A stretch of DNA of 64,000 bases from Nilaparvata lugens (taxonomy: Eukaryota; Arthropoda; Insecta; Hemiptera; Delphacidae): positions 26,722,549 to 26,786,548 of the forward strand of contig NC_052505.1 in NCBI RefSeq assembly GCF_014356525.2, given 5' to 3'. This document shows positions 23,458 to 34,633 of the stretch, one piece after another; position 1 is the first letter of the stretch, and every line of letters begins with the position of its first letter. The notes under the pieces were generated by a model. It made no database searches. It was not told the DNA's origin and worked only from the letters and a program-made list of their open reading frames with translations. Both the position numbers and the translations under genes were made by a program.

Positions 23458-25723
23458 TTGTTATCAGATGGTAGCTGTATTTTTGTCAGAGACAATCTGA
23501 AGGTGTTGTCCTCACACACAACAAGTAACAACAATGTTGAGATTATCACAATTAAATTATCAAGCTGCACAGTGACATCAGTGTATAAGCCACGTGGAGT
23601 AGAATTTGATTTCTGCAGCACACAAAATCTTCAACAATAAGGAGGCAAAATAGTAATTGTAGGTTTCAACAGTCACAGTGAAAAATGGGGTTACCCAGCA
23701 AAAAATGTTCATGGAAAAAGTGGAACAATGGGCGATTAATAATGGTCTCTCACTTCCATTGGACCCAAAATAGGGCTCGTCTTTTGATAGCAAAAGATGG
23801 AGGACAAGCACTTACCAAGACAACAAATCTCAGATGCTATTCCAAACACTCAACATAGGCCTCTAATCTTGGAGATGGTTCCATCAATCAGGGCAAGGAA
23901 GGTTCTCCTAAAACGAAGATTCAAATTCGAAAAAGCCAATTGGAATTCCTTCACAACCCAGATGAATCTGGGAATCTTCAAATCTTCAGCCATCTCAAGC
24001 AGAGTTGGGTAAGTTCTTGAACCTGTTGAAAACTACATCCTACAACATCATGCCTCGTGGTTGTTGATGAAATTACATCCCAGGCTTCTCAGATGATCTC
24101 CAGCAGCAGTACAAGGGCTTCATGGACTCCTTCAATACCAATCCTTTCTCAGACAGAACCTATAAACAAGGAATATAGCTGAACACTAAGATCACATAAT
24201 GCAAGAAGCAAAAATGGTGTGAGGTGCTTGAGGGGATTGATATGAGGAGGAATAGTTTTAAAGCTTATTGGCAATTGATTCGTCAGCTGAACTGTGAAGA
24301 TCAACCACAAAGCCTTCACACCAATGTTACTCCCATACAGGTGGCTCAGGTTCTGACTGAGGATGGTAAACCTGCAAGAAGAATCAGGCAGGAAAAACTT
24401 AATCGGTTTCCTGAGAAAGAAACAAACATCTTTCAGGACCCACTAAGGATAGATGAAGTTGAATCCACATTGAAATCACTGGAGATATGAGAAGCTCAAG
24501 GAGTGGATGAAGTCTTCAATGAACAACTTCTCCATCTTGGCCCTATTGCGAAAGCCTGGCTCCCAGACTTTTCCAATAACATCATTGCTCAGGAGCATAT
24601 ACCCTCAATTTGCATGAAATCAAAGATTGTTGTTGTTTGTAAACCTGGAAAGGACCGTCAGAGCCCAAAATCCAATCGCCCAATCTCACTGCTCCAATGT
24701 CTACAAACTCTTTGAGAGAGTCATCCTAAACAGAATATCCACCATGCTGGATATGAAAATAATACCTCAAGGTATACCGCAAGGTGGGTTCCAGCCAGGA
24801 AAGTCATGCACTGCCCATGTTTTAAACCTGACTAAGTATATAGAAGATGGATTTCAGGAGAAGAAAATGAATGGTCTTGCTTTGGTTGATTTATCTGCAG
24901 CCTATGATACTATCAACCATAGACAGCTCCTTTCCAAGCTGTATAATACCACTTATGACTATGACTTGGTGAAGATCATCCGGGTGATGTTCACAGATAG
25001 ATGCTTCCAAGTCCATCTACAAAACAACTGTAGTAAGTGGTACAAACAAAGGAATAGTCTTCCACAGGGAAGTGTACTAGCTCCATTCCTCTTCAACATT
25101 TTTGTGAATGACCAACCTATTAGAGACAACACAAACCACTTTGTCTATGCTGATGATTTGGCAGTAGCAGCCAAAAGAAGCACCTTTAAAGAAGTTGAGG
25201 AAAAGTTGAATGGTGTCATCCCAAAGCTGGACTCTTACTACAAAGATAATCTCCGGAGGGTAAACACATCAAAACTGTAGTTGGTGCCTTTCACCTTAAA
25301 AACAAGGAAGCCCAGAGACAGCTTAGAATTTCCTGGTCTGAACAGCTATTAACACATGTGGAAAACCCAACTCAACTTGGGGTGAGATTAGATAGGAGCC
25401 TGACATTCAAAAGCCACTGTGAGAGCACAAAGAAGAATGTCAATGCCAGAAATGCTCTCCTGTGCAAACTGGTAGGATGTGCCTGGGGTGCTGATGCGAG
25501 CACTCTCATATCTACAGCCTTAGCTCTGTGCTTCTCAGCTGCAGAATATGCCTGTCCTGTTTGGAGTCGCTCAGCTCATGCAAAGAAAGTAGATGTAACA
25601 CTCAATGAAAGCTGCAGGATTGTGACAGGATGCCTGCAGCCAACTGAACCCCACTACCTGAATTTCGAATTTCGAATTATGGTAAGCATTAAAATGATGA
25701 CAGTCAAAGGATATTATATTGAC
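23458..25723 (+). pseudogene. LINE C relic, copy 1 (endonuclease and RT)
   Basis: Broken coding sequence of a LINE distinct from A and B. The left part carries endonuclease traces (VTSVYKPRG, then VGFNSHSEKWGY where GDFNSHS is usual). From about 24227 RT-domain sequence follows in several frames: LVDLSAAYDTINH, LPQGSVLAPFLFNIFVNDQP, FVYADDLAVAAKRS (catalytic YADD), then the C-terminal block with SAAEYACPVWSRSAHA and CRIVTGCLQPT. Stops and frameshifts lie near 24490, 24715 and 25278. From 23827 onward it is repeated at 31005-32876. Confidence 0.85.
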
Positions 25724-25732
25724 TGAAAACTT

Positions 25733-26067
25733 AACCCAATCAAAATAGTGTTTTTCTTAATATTTCACTCATTTTTGAAAAATTGCGGTGGATTTGAAGT
25801 GGATGTCTCTTGCATTGGCAGACCTGAGTAGGCATTTGAGTGTGTATCACATGACATACTTCTTAAGAAACTGGTTGCTTATACTGGTTGCTTCTGGTCC
25901 AGTTATCACCACTTTCAGATCCTACTTACCTGAGAAGAAGCAAATTGAAACTCACTCTTGATGGAGCAAACTCAGGCGTTCACCATGGAGTGCTGCTCTC
26001 AGTGATAGGCCGCTTTCCATTCCCGGTGATGATCAACAACCCAGGTTTTCTGGAAGCATCCTTATGT
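25733..26067 (+). pseudogene. Second LINE RT fragment fused to relic C, copy 1
   Basis: Just downstream of LINE C, both copies carry part of another reverse transcriptase. In the better-preserved copy (32885 onward) it reads DLSKAFECVSHDILLKKL, an RT motif with the first catalytic aspartate. Here one base is missing in that motif. The match to the other copy stops at 26067, where Pao Gag sequence begins. Confidence 0.7.
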
Positions 26068-26982
26068 GCTTTTACCAATATTATTGGTAATCAGGATAAT
26101 ATTAATGACTCATTGAAATTTTTCTATCTTCGTCAATCACTCAGTGGTGAAGCTCTTGCTAGAGTGGAACACATTGAAGCTGACGAAAATGGTTTTCAGC
26201 TTGCATGGAACCTCTTAAGGGAGAGGTATGACAATAAGAGATTAATTGCTGCCAGGCACGTCACGGCAATTGAATCTCCTCCTACCATAAAACGTAACTG
26301 TCCGCAATCATTACGGGCATTCATTGACTTTTGCAAGTCCCACATTACCGCGCTCGAAGCGCTTCAACTTGGAGTCCAAATCAAGGACTTATTGTACATG
26401 CACAAAATGTTGTTGCAGTTGGATACTGCTACTGTTCGAGAATGGGAAAAGAGTGTTGGTATACACGACATTCCCACCATTGATAAATTTTGGAATTTTT
26501 TGGAATCACAATGCAAAATCATGGAAGCTGTTGCTTCAAGCTCAGCTAACCATCATCAAGGAAATGTACAGCAAAGTACATCCAACTCGGTTGGTGCTCA
26601 TAGCAAGCCGAAGTTCAATCAAAATCAATCGAATGTTCAAGCTAGGATGCAGGTTACTACCTCTTCTATGTCACCTTGTAGTTTTTGTAATTCTGTTGGT
26701 CATTTTCCAAATCGTTGTAATGAATTATTGAAGTTGCAGGTTACTGATCGTTGGAATGCTGTCCGTGACAAAAGGTTATGTTATAATTGCCTCAAGCCTT
26801 TCACACCCAATCATGTTTGTTCGGACAAATCGTGTACACTTTGTGGCAAGAGTCACCACACTGTTCTTCATAGGTCGTATCCTCAATCACGAGACACTCA
26901 GCCTACTTCTAAGGATAAGGTAACTTCAAATGTTATTCATTCTCAATCTTTTGCTCCTCCAAGGGTAAGAATGCTGTTTTGA
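25888..26982 (+). pseudogene. Fused frame: LINE RT remnant plus BEL/Pao Gag
   Basis: One 364-codon frame crosses the junction at 26067. About the first 60 residues derive from the LINE fragment and the rest is a BEL/Pao-type Gag. The Gag part shows the helical capsid-like region (LKFFYLRQSLSGEALARVEH, WNLLRERYDN) and two zinc-knuckle-like cysteine clusters, CSFCNSVGHFPNRC and CYNCLKPFTPNHVC followed by CTLCGKSHH. The start of Gag and the 5' LTR are missing. A fusion product is formally encoded, but there is no sign that it is expressed. Confidence 0.8.
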
Positions 26983-27413
26983 ATTCCGTCATGGTTCAGA
27001 ATGCGGAAACAACTAAGCAAGCTGTTTCTCATGCAGAACAGCCTCAGAAGAACTCTCATGTCACAATGAGCTCCACTTCGTCACTGTGTTTGCAACAGCA
27101 ATCAACTGTCGCCTTGTTACCTACTGCCGAAGTTTTGGTTCAATCTTCTAGTGGGGAATTTATTAAAGCAACCGCGCTTTTAGATTCTTGCTCTGATTGT
27201 AATTTGATGTCAACTAGGTTGGCTGAAAAATTGTCACTTGTTACTTTGTATTCTGACACTTTGATTCATAGTGTAGGTGAGAATAAGACCAAATCATCTA
27301 TTTCTCATTCAGTTTGCTTGTCTTCATCTGATCGTTCGTGGTCGGTTGAAGAAAATTGTATTGTAGTTGATAGCATATCATCTAATGTCATAATGATGTT
27401 ATCTCAGGCATAA
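26979..27413 (+). pseudogene. Pao aspartic protease fragment
   Basis: A frame adjoining Gag contains ATALLDSCSDCNLMS, where the active site of Pao-family proteases reads LLDxGSxxxFI. Here the residue after Asp is Ser and the Gly position is Cys, so the motif is degenerate. A flap-like hydrophobic region follows. It stops at 27413, where the RT should begin. Confidence 0.65.
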
Positions 27414-27420
27414 TTAATAG

Positions 27421-28050
27421 TTGCTCCACCTATCACAAAATTGTTCGTACATGGCGTATGTTCTACGGTTCATTCATAATTGTAGGAAACAAAATTCAGT
27501 CACTCCGCGCTTTGGTCAATTAGCTATCTCTGAAATTTCAGAAGCTGAAAATGGTATCTTCAAATCCATTCAAGAAGAGCCTTCTCTGCTGAACCAAAGC
27601 ATTGCGTCAAAATCAGGAGCCATTGCCTAATAGTTCTATTAAAGCCTTGTCACCATTCATTCACTCAGATTCACTGCTCAGAGTTGGTGGACGTTTGCAA
27701 ATGCAAATGCTTCCTTTGATTATAAACATCAAATATTGTTGCCTAGCAATCACAAATTCACTCGTGCATTGATTGTTGCTCACCATCGTCGTCTAAGTCA
27801 TGCTGGTGTGCAGGCCACCATGGCCAGTGTAAGACAACGATTTTGGTTTCCTCCCTCCCCCGTCGCACCATCAAAAGTGTATTGCGGCATGCATAATGTG
27901 TTTTTGCTTTTCGGCTCTTCGTTCTGAGCAAATCATGGGTAGTTTACCAGCGGCCGCGCATTCAGGCTAATTTTCCCTTTTACAATTGTGGTTTGGATTA
28001 CTCCGGTCCTATTTCCATTCATGTAGGCGGCCCCAAATCTCGTACTTTTT
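27421..28050 (+). pseudogene. Pao integrase N-terminal part (H2C2 domain, start of core)
   Basis: It begins with the segment that normally links RNase H to integrase (YVLRFIHNCRKQ, ISEISEAENGI). It continues in shifted frames through LLRVGGRL to the zinc-binding ALIVAHHRRLSHAG. The core starts with CGLDYSGPISIHVGG, which carries the first catalytic aspartate, and then breaks off. Several frameshifts are present. Confidence 0.72.
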
Positions 28051-28103
28051 CTCCACCACTCTTCAAAAAAAGACCCATTCCTCCACCACTCTTCAAAAAA
28101 AGG
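28048..28103 (+). repeat. Short tandem repeat at the integrase deletion point
   Basis: CTCCACCACTCTTCAAAAAA occurs twice with about 32 bp spacing exactly where the integrase core is lost. It may mark the repair junction of the internal deletion. Confidence 0.75.
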
Positions 28104-28116
28104 CAAATGGTTAAAC

Positions 28117-28330
28117 AATTATGAAAATTTGAAGGTCGGTACGGTTGTCATCTTGAAGGATCCTGGTTCCGCGCAGTCCACTTGGAAGCTGGCGCGCATT
28201 ACTGAAGTTCATCCCGGTAAGGACGACAAGGTTCGAGTTGTCACTGTTCTCACTCCCTCCGGCACTTTTAAGAGAGCTATTTCGAGCTTAGCACCTCTTC
28301 CCATTGTTGAGGATTCTAGTTACCCCTTGC
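28117..28330 (+). pseudogene. Pao C-terminal DUF5641-like domain
   Basis: The frame reads NLKVGTVVILKDPGSAQSTW, KLARITEVHPGKDDKVRVV and TFKRAISSLAPLPI. This is the typical C-terminal domain of BEL/Pao polyproteins (VGxxVxxxD...W.lgri...G.Dg.vRvv.v.t..g..kR....l..lP). It is followed by the candidate polypurine tract. Confidence 0.8.
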
Positions 28331-28480
28331 TCTTTGGTTCATTTCGTATTTTCAGGTTTCATTGTTTTTTCCCCTGGTTCTCACATGGGCCCAGTTTTCA
28401 ATTTCCAATTGCCTTGCCAGATTTTACATATTTCTTACTTTTTCTTATTGTGCCATACCCCGTATGACACAAGGGGCCCA

Positions 28481-29394
28481 GTTTATGTAAATCTGACAAA
28501 GCATTCATTGGAACGGTTCCACTTGTTACTCGTTCCGTTACTACGTAGACATCATGTCGTCATTTTGTCCGTCTGCGCTGGCCAGTGATGTCACAGTCAA
28601 GGTTTCACGTTACTGCCCCAATCAAGTTGTTTTCCTATATCATTCGTCATGTTATTTGTCGTTTCAATTTTAATATTTGTACTATTCGATTTTTTGGAAT
28701 TTATTTTGTCTTTAGGCATCTTACTTTCTAGATATTTGTTACTTTTTCACCAAACGTTTGTAAACGTTTTACTTACGTTTCTACACATCCGGCATGTCCC
28801 TTTTTTCAACCGAGCTTAGCTGTTTCCTTGTCTTTCATGGAGTCTAGTCAGTGTGTGCACATCTTGCGCTGGTCTAAACTTTTCATCCAAATTCATCTGA
28901 TCTACGGAACGTTTTTAAAGTGAGAATTACTCCTTCAAATTAATTCGTTTATTCTATTCTTCAATTGTGATTCAATTATTCATCGATTTCTTTGCATATT
29001 TACGCTGATAAACTTTGTCAAGTTCACAACCTCGTGTGGGCATCAATTGCCATTCTTCTAACAATTGGCTTCCACCTCGTGTAACTCAAACTTTCAAGTT
29101 CATCGTCTCTACCGTTTGGAAATCATCTAAAAATTCCACAACTTGAAGGTCGGATTATTCATTTGGAATTCTACATGCTCCTGTTTACCTTTCCACTGGG
29201 GGATTTGCCAGCTGTGGTGGGGACGCTTCCATTTTGTCATGCATGGCCAGATCACATCGTCGCTTGCTGATGTCCTGTTCCTTTGGGTATTGCGGATTCC
29301 TTGCCTGTCTGCCTGGATGCATCTCCTCTTCAAAAATTTTATCAGGCTACGTGAATCGTTCTATTCAATTTTCATTTACGTATGTATTACATGA
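28481..29394. other. Possible Pao 3' LTR and flank, unresolved
   Basis: Sequence directly after the candidate polypurine tract should be the 3' LTR. With no 5' LTR in the window its end cannot be set. No other gene is recognised. Confidence 0.35.
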
Positions 29395-30000
29395 TTGTTA
29401 TTGATGTCTATCTGACATTCATTCACTGAGGCCACTGACGCCTATTAAGGTTCTATTGATGTCTATCTGGACATTCAATTCACTAAGGCCACCGATGCCT
29501 ATTAATTATTCTATTGATGTCTATCTGACTACAAATCACTGAAGCCTATGCCGCTATATAATTGTACTCAATATTAACAACTTTTCATTGGATTTGACAG
29601 CTACCCTTGGCTTTAACAAGTGATTTCTGAGGCCACCACTGACGCTTAATTGTTTTGTTGAGTCTATCTTGACATTCAAATCACTGAAGGCCTATGCCGC
29701 CTATATAATTGTACTCAATATAACAACTATTTTCATGGATTTGACAGCTACCCTTGGCTTTACAAGTGATATTCTGAGGCCACTGACGCTATAATTGTTT
29801 TGTGATGTCTATCTTGACATTCAAATCACTGAAGGCCTATGCCGCCTAATAATTACTCATATTAACAACTATTTTCATTGGATTGACAGCTACCCTTGGC
29901 TTTACAAGTGATATTCTGAGGCCACTGACGCCTATAATTGTTTTGTTGATGTCATCTTGACATTCAATCACTGAAGCCTATGCCACCTATATATTTGTCT
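29395..30000. repeat. Tandem repeat, ~145-bp unit
   Basis: The landmark CAGCTACCCTTGGCTTT recurs at about 29599, 29746 and 29888, a period of 142-147 bp. Each unit includes GAGGCCACTGACGCC and GATGTCTATCTTGACATTCA. Extra shorter copies of the second motif lie at 29400-29530. Units differ mostly by single-base deletions, a pattern that also fits long-read error. Confidence 0.88.
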
Positions 30001-30129
30001 TTGTCAAATGTAATTTAAATTATCATAATTTATAAATTAAGACGTTTCCTAATCTTAGTTTATGGCCTATATATACTGTCATCAACAAGTTGGGAAAAGC
30101 AGGAGTCGTCATAATTATAAGGATTATCT

Positions 30130-30992
30130 CCTGTGCATGTGAGTGTGTTCCTCTATATATTTATTTATGCAGTAAAGCCGTTCTTCAAATATCCTCAAAG
30201 CTGTTTTGCAAATACTCTCTTGAAATTTATTTCAGATTTTCAGGTAGAAAGTTGCAGAAAAAAGACCCTGCGTATGTTGGGGTCTACTATATTTTCTTAG
30301 TCGGTGTTGAGGTAGATTTAGGTTTTGCAGATTGTAGTTGTGAAGATCTCAGTGTAGGGTTTGTCTCTTTTGATTCCAATATGTAGAGCGATATCACTGT
30401 AAGGATTTTGCTGCTCTTGAACAGGTCTCTGCAGTGTTCCATCCTATTCACTCATAATATTGTTCTTATTGCTCTTTTTTGGATTCTTAGTATTCTTTCA
30501 AGGTTAGTTCGTGATATTGAACCCCCAAGCCGCAATGCTATAACAAAAGTGCGATGAGAATAGTGAATAATCACTATTCATCGTATTCTTCGATCATGTC
30601 AATTGTTACGATGTGTCGTATTCTTCGGATCACATAGGATGCTGAGGATAATTTCTTGTTAAGGTGGTCTATATGGTGCTGCCATGTCAACTTTTTGTCA
30701 TTATGTTGTCATCTATCTGTTCCGTTGCTGCGCCATTTCCTGTAGGTGTGAATTTGAGGTGGACTGTTTTGCTTTTATTCATAGTTAGTTGTAGTCTATT
30801 GCATATTATTGAGGCTACTTCTATTGCCGGTTCAATTATATTAGTTTTTGGTGTGGTCTTCTCAGTATAAGTATTGTGGTATCATCCGCAAATAAGATGT
30901 ATTTTTTCACTCTGTACTTCTTTTGGAAAGTCATTTATTTACACCAGGAAGAGCAGAGGGCCTAGTATGGATTCCTGGGGTACACCTTTGGT
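30130..30992 (-). pseudogene. LINE RT fragment on the minus strand
   Basis: Reading leftward from 30991 the complement encodes KGVPQESILGPLLFLV, the RT motif before the YADD box. It then gives degenerate palm sequence, ISRTNLERILRIQKRAIRTI, and the HCRDLF/ILTV C-terminal motif near 30420-30380. Many stops and shifts are present. It lies head-to-head with relic C copy 2, with the junction near 30992-31005. Confidence 0.7.
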
Positions 30993-31004
30993 AAAATGGT
31001 ACAA

Positions 31005-32876
31005 ATATCAGATACTATTCCAAACACTCAACATAGGCCTCTGATCTTGGAGGTGGTTCCGTCATTCAGGGCAAGGAAGGTTCCCTCAAACGAAGATTCA
31101 ACTTCAAAAAAGCCAATTGGAATTCTTTTACAATTCAGATGGATCTGGGAATCGCAAATCTTCAGCCATCCCCAGCAGAGTATGGTAAGTTCTTGAGCCT
31201 GTTGCAAACTGCATCCTACAACAGCATACCTCTGGCTGTAGACAAAATTACATCCCAGGCTTCTCAGATGATCTCCAGCAGCAGTACAAGAACCATATGG
31301 ACTCCTTCAATACTAATCCTTTCTCAGACAGAACCTATAAACAAGGAATAGAGTTGAGCACTAAGATCGCAAATTGCAAGAAGCAAAAATGACGTGAGGT
31401 GCTTGAGAGATTGATATGAAGAGGAATAGTTTAAAAGCTTGGTAATTGATTCGTAAGGTGGACTGTGAAAATCAACCACAAAGCCTTCATACCAATGTTA
31501 CTCTCAAACAGGTGGCTCAGGTTCTGATTGAGAATGGTAAATCTGTAAGAAGAACCAGACAGGAAAAAATTCAACGGTTCCCTGACAGAGAAACAAACAT
31601 TTTCCAGGACCCACTAAGGATAGATGAAGTTGAATCCGTATTAAAATAACTGAAGATACGTAAAGCTCAAGGAGTGGATGAGATCTTTAATGAACAGCTT
31701 CTCCATCTTGGCCCTACTGCAAAAGCCTGACTCACAGACGTTTTCAACATCATTGCTCAGGAGCTTATACCTTCAATTTGAAAGAAATCAAAGATTGTTG
31801 CTGTTTGTAAGCCTGGAAAGGACCCTCAGAGCCCAAAGTCGTATCGCCCAATCTCACTGCTCTACAAACTCTTTGAGAGAGTCATCCTAAACAGAATATC
31901 CACCATGCTGGATAGGAAAATAATACCTCAGCAAGCTGGGTTCCGGCCAGGAAAGTCATGCACTGCCCAAGTTTTAAACCTGACTAAGTATATAGAAGAT
32001 GGATTTCAGGAGAAGAAAATAAGTGGTCTTGTTTTGGTTGATTTATCTGCAGCCTATGATACTATCAACCATAGACAGCTCCTTTCCAAGCTGTATAATA
32101 CCACGTATGACTATGGCTTGGTGAAGATCATCCGGGTAATGCTCACAGATAGATGCTTCCAAGTCCATCTACAAAACAACTGTAGTAAGTGGTACAAACA
32201 AAGGAATGGTCTTCCACAGGGAAGTGTACTAGCTCCATTCCTCTTCAACATTTTTGTGAATGACCAACCTATTAGAGACAACACAAACCACTTTGTCTAT
32301 GCTGATGATTTGGCAGTAGCAGCCAAAAGAAGCACATTTAAAGAAGTTGAGGAAAAGTTGAATGGTGTCATCCCAAAGCTGGACTCTTACTACAATGATA
32401 ATCTCCGGAGGGTAAACACATCAAAAACTGTAGTTGGTGCCTTTCACCTTAAAAACAAGGAAGCCCAGAGACAGCTTAGAATTTCCTGGTCTGAACAGCT
32501 ATTAACACATGTGGAAAACCCAACTCAACTTGGGGTGAGATTAGATAGGAGCCTGACATTCAAAAGCCACTGTGAGAGCACAAAGAAGAATGTCAATGCC
32601 AGAAATGCTCTCCTGTGCAAACTGGTAGGATGTGCCTGGGGTGCTGATGCGAGCACTCTCATATCTACAGCCTTAGCTCTGTGCTTCTCAGCTGCAGAAT
32701 ATGCCTGTCCTGTTTGGAGTCGCTCAGCTCATGCAAAGAAAGTAGATGTAACACTCAATGAAAGCTGCAGGATTGTGACAGGATGCCTGCAGCCAACTGA
32801 ACCCCACTACCTGAATTTCGAATTTCGAATTATGATAAGCATTAAAATGATGACAGTCAAAGGATATTATATTGAC
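31005..32876 (+). pseudogene. LINE C relic, copy 2
   Basis: Duplicate of 23827-25723, offset 7178 bp at the left and 7153 bp at the right. The 5' part differs by many substitutions and indels, whereas the last ~900 bp are nearly identical. The final 324 codons (31905-32876) form an open RT frame with LVDLSAAYDTINH, NGLPQGSVLAPFLFNIF and YADDLAVAAKRS. The frame is open where copy 1 is broken near 25278, so copy 2 is the better guide to the ancestral frame. Confidence 0.85.
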
Positions 32877-32884
32877 TGAAAACT

Positions 32885-33690
32885 TAACCCAATCAAAATA
32901 GTGTTTTTCTTAATATTTCACTCATTTTTGAAAAATTGCAGTGGATTTGAAGTGGATGTCTCTTGCATTGGCAGACCTGAGTAAGGCATTTGAGTGTGTA
33001 TCACATGACATACTTCTTAAGAAACTGGTTGCTTATACTGGTTGCTTCTGGTCCAGTTATCACCACTTTCAGATCCTACTTACCTGAGAAGAAGCAAATA
33101 CTCACTCTTGATGGAGCAAACTCAGGCGTTCACCATGGAGTGCTGCTCTCAGTGATAGGCCGCTTTCCATTCCCGGTGATGATCAACAACCCAGGTTTTC
33201 TGGGAAGCATCCTTATGTTTGCTGACGATGCTGACGATCACATGCAGTCTTGGGCGGAGCCAGTTCAGTGCCCTTACAGAAGTGAAACTTTTGGGTTTCA
33301 CTCTAGCTGCAGTAATCATATCAACAATGTCGGTTTGAAACTCTTGAGGATAATATTTCTTCTCAGATGACTTGGGCCTTTGATCCCCCTGAAGCACCTG
33401 ATGGATGTATATTATGCCATTTTCCATAGCCATATCAATTATAGTCTTAGTTGTGGGGACATGCACCTGCCTATGAATATGTATTCTTTCTCCAGGAAAA
33501 ATACTCTGGATATTGGACACAGCAGGTTACCTGGACCAATGTCGACCCATCTTTGTCAGACTGGAGATATCCACTGTATGTAATCAAATCTTGCTTCCTT
33601 GTTGCATGCAAGAGATAACCATCACTTGCTGACCATGAGAGCTTATGAACACTCCTATAATACAAGAGGAAGATTGAAATAAGGCGTTCC
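32885..33690 (+). pseudogene. Second LINE RT fragment fused to relic C, copy 2
   Basis: Encodes DLSKAFECVSHDILLKKL, then a disturbed region, ILMFADDADDHMQ (catalytic FADD), VYYAIFHSHINYSL near 33400-33445, CRPIFVRLEISTV near 33545-33575 and SYNTRGR near 33660. These are the RT palm and C-terminal motifs of a LINE in shifting frames with internal losses. In copy 1 everything after 33218 is replaced by Pao sequence. Confidence 0.7.
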
Positions 33691-34090
33691 ATTCTGCAGG
33701 CTGAGCAAGAAGAAGGGTTGTTTTCCGGTGCTGGCTCTGAGGATGTCCTCTGATGGACAGAGGAGCCTGGATATTGGGTACTTCAGGACAGGAATTGGGA
33801 AGTGATAGTGGAGTCACTATATTCTATGCTGTTCAAGAATATTTTGAGGCCAACAAAAACGCCGTCTGGACCTGTGAGGCTTTTACTGGTGGACCATCTC
33901 AAAAAACGTGCAAAATGATATATTTTCAATTGTTTTATATGTTTGATCAAGTGAATGTACGTTTATAATTGTTATTTCTGGCATAACTTATATGTCAATC
34001 GTATGACAAGGACCAAGTCAGGTTCACCCCCAGACACAGCCAATCCAGACCTCCAATCATAACTAAGGAGAGAAGTATGAAGTATGTAAC

Positions 34091-34228
34091 TGTTACAGAT
34101 GATATTTATTATTATCATATGATTTCAATACATTAGTTACCAGAACGTTAATAGCAGTCTAGTCTTGAATGTATTAAAATAAAGATGGTTGGTTGATATG
34201 AAGAGTATTATTTATTCAATATCTAACA
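34091..34228 (+). repeat. Left LTR of the miniature element
   Basis: 138 bp with TGTTACAG...ATCTAACA ends. It differs from the right LTR at two visible positions (TGTTACAG against TGTTGCAG, and TTAATAGCAG against TTAATAACAG), so insertion was fairly recent. Confidence 0.92.
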
Positions 34229-34339
34229 TGGTGCAGTCGAAAATAAAATAAAACAGGAATAATTGAATTATTATGTGTTCAAGTGAGAAGTGATAGCTCA
34301 ATACTGAAAATGTAATTCAACAAACCAGGTACCGGTACC

Positions 34340-34624
34340 ATGCTAGTTATACATGGGGATATCGCAAATAATTTTGCCAACTTCAAAGAAGAAGTAACAA
34401 TTTATTTGACTGCTACCGAGACTGTGAAGAAATCTCGAGAAATACAAGTAGCGAGATTTAAAAACTTACTGGGACCTGATGGACTTAAATTGTACAACAC
34501 ATTATCAGGGGAGAACGACATTGAAACGGTTACCTCAATTCTTGAAGTTTTGGAGAAATATTGTAAGCCTAAACAAAACATGACAATGGACATCTACAAA
34601 TTGCTAACCAGAAACAAAGTATAA
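34340..34624 (+). CDS. Gypsy-type Gag fragment in the miniature element
   Basis: 94-codon ORF with an ATG start. It resembles the N-terminal part of Ty3/gypsy Gag: a FKEEVTIYLTATE segment, KKSREIQVARFKNLLG, DGLKLYNTL and LEVLEKYCKPKQNMTMDIYK. The end, where full-length relatives continue with a YxFxxRxQ motif, is cut to KLLTRNKV and a stop just before the polypurine tract. The frame is intact over the whole interior. Whether the peptide is made or only retained as packaging RNA is unknown. Confidence 0.7.
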   Translation: MLVIHGDIANNFANFKEEVTIYLTATETVKKSREIQVARFKNLLGPDGLKLYNTLSGENDIETVTSILEVLEKYCKPKQNMTMDIYKLLTRNKV

Positions 34625-34633
34625 AGAGGGAGA

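Larger units (their letters stand above)
26068..28480 (+). mobile_element. Internally deleted BEL/Pao LTR retrotransposon
   Basis: Order: Gag, aspartic protease, linker before integrase, H2C2 zinc-binding domain, the start of the integrase core, and a C-terminal DUF5641-type domain. Reverse transcriptase and RNase H are completely missing between about 27413 and 27421. Nearly all the integrase core is missing too. The left end is an internal junction rather than an LTR, so the relic got here by rearrangement, or its 5' part was later lost. A purine/G-rich ACAAGGGGCCCAG near 28467-28480 is a candidate polypurine tract. Confidence 0.82.

Noticed and set aside
33149..33520. 123-codon open frame on the minus strand
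   Set aside because: The plus strand here encodes recognisable LINE RT motifs (FADD, HSHINYSL). The minus frame is a shadow.
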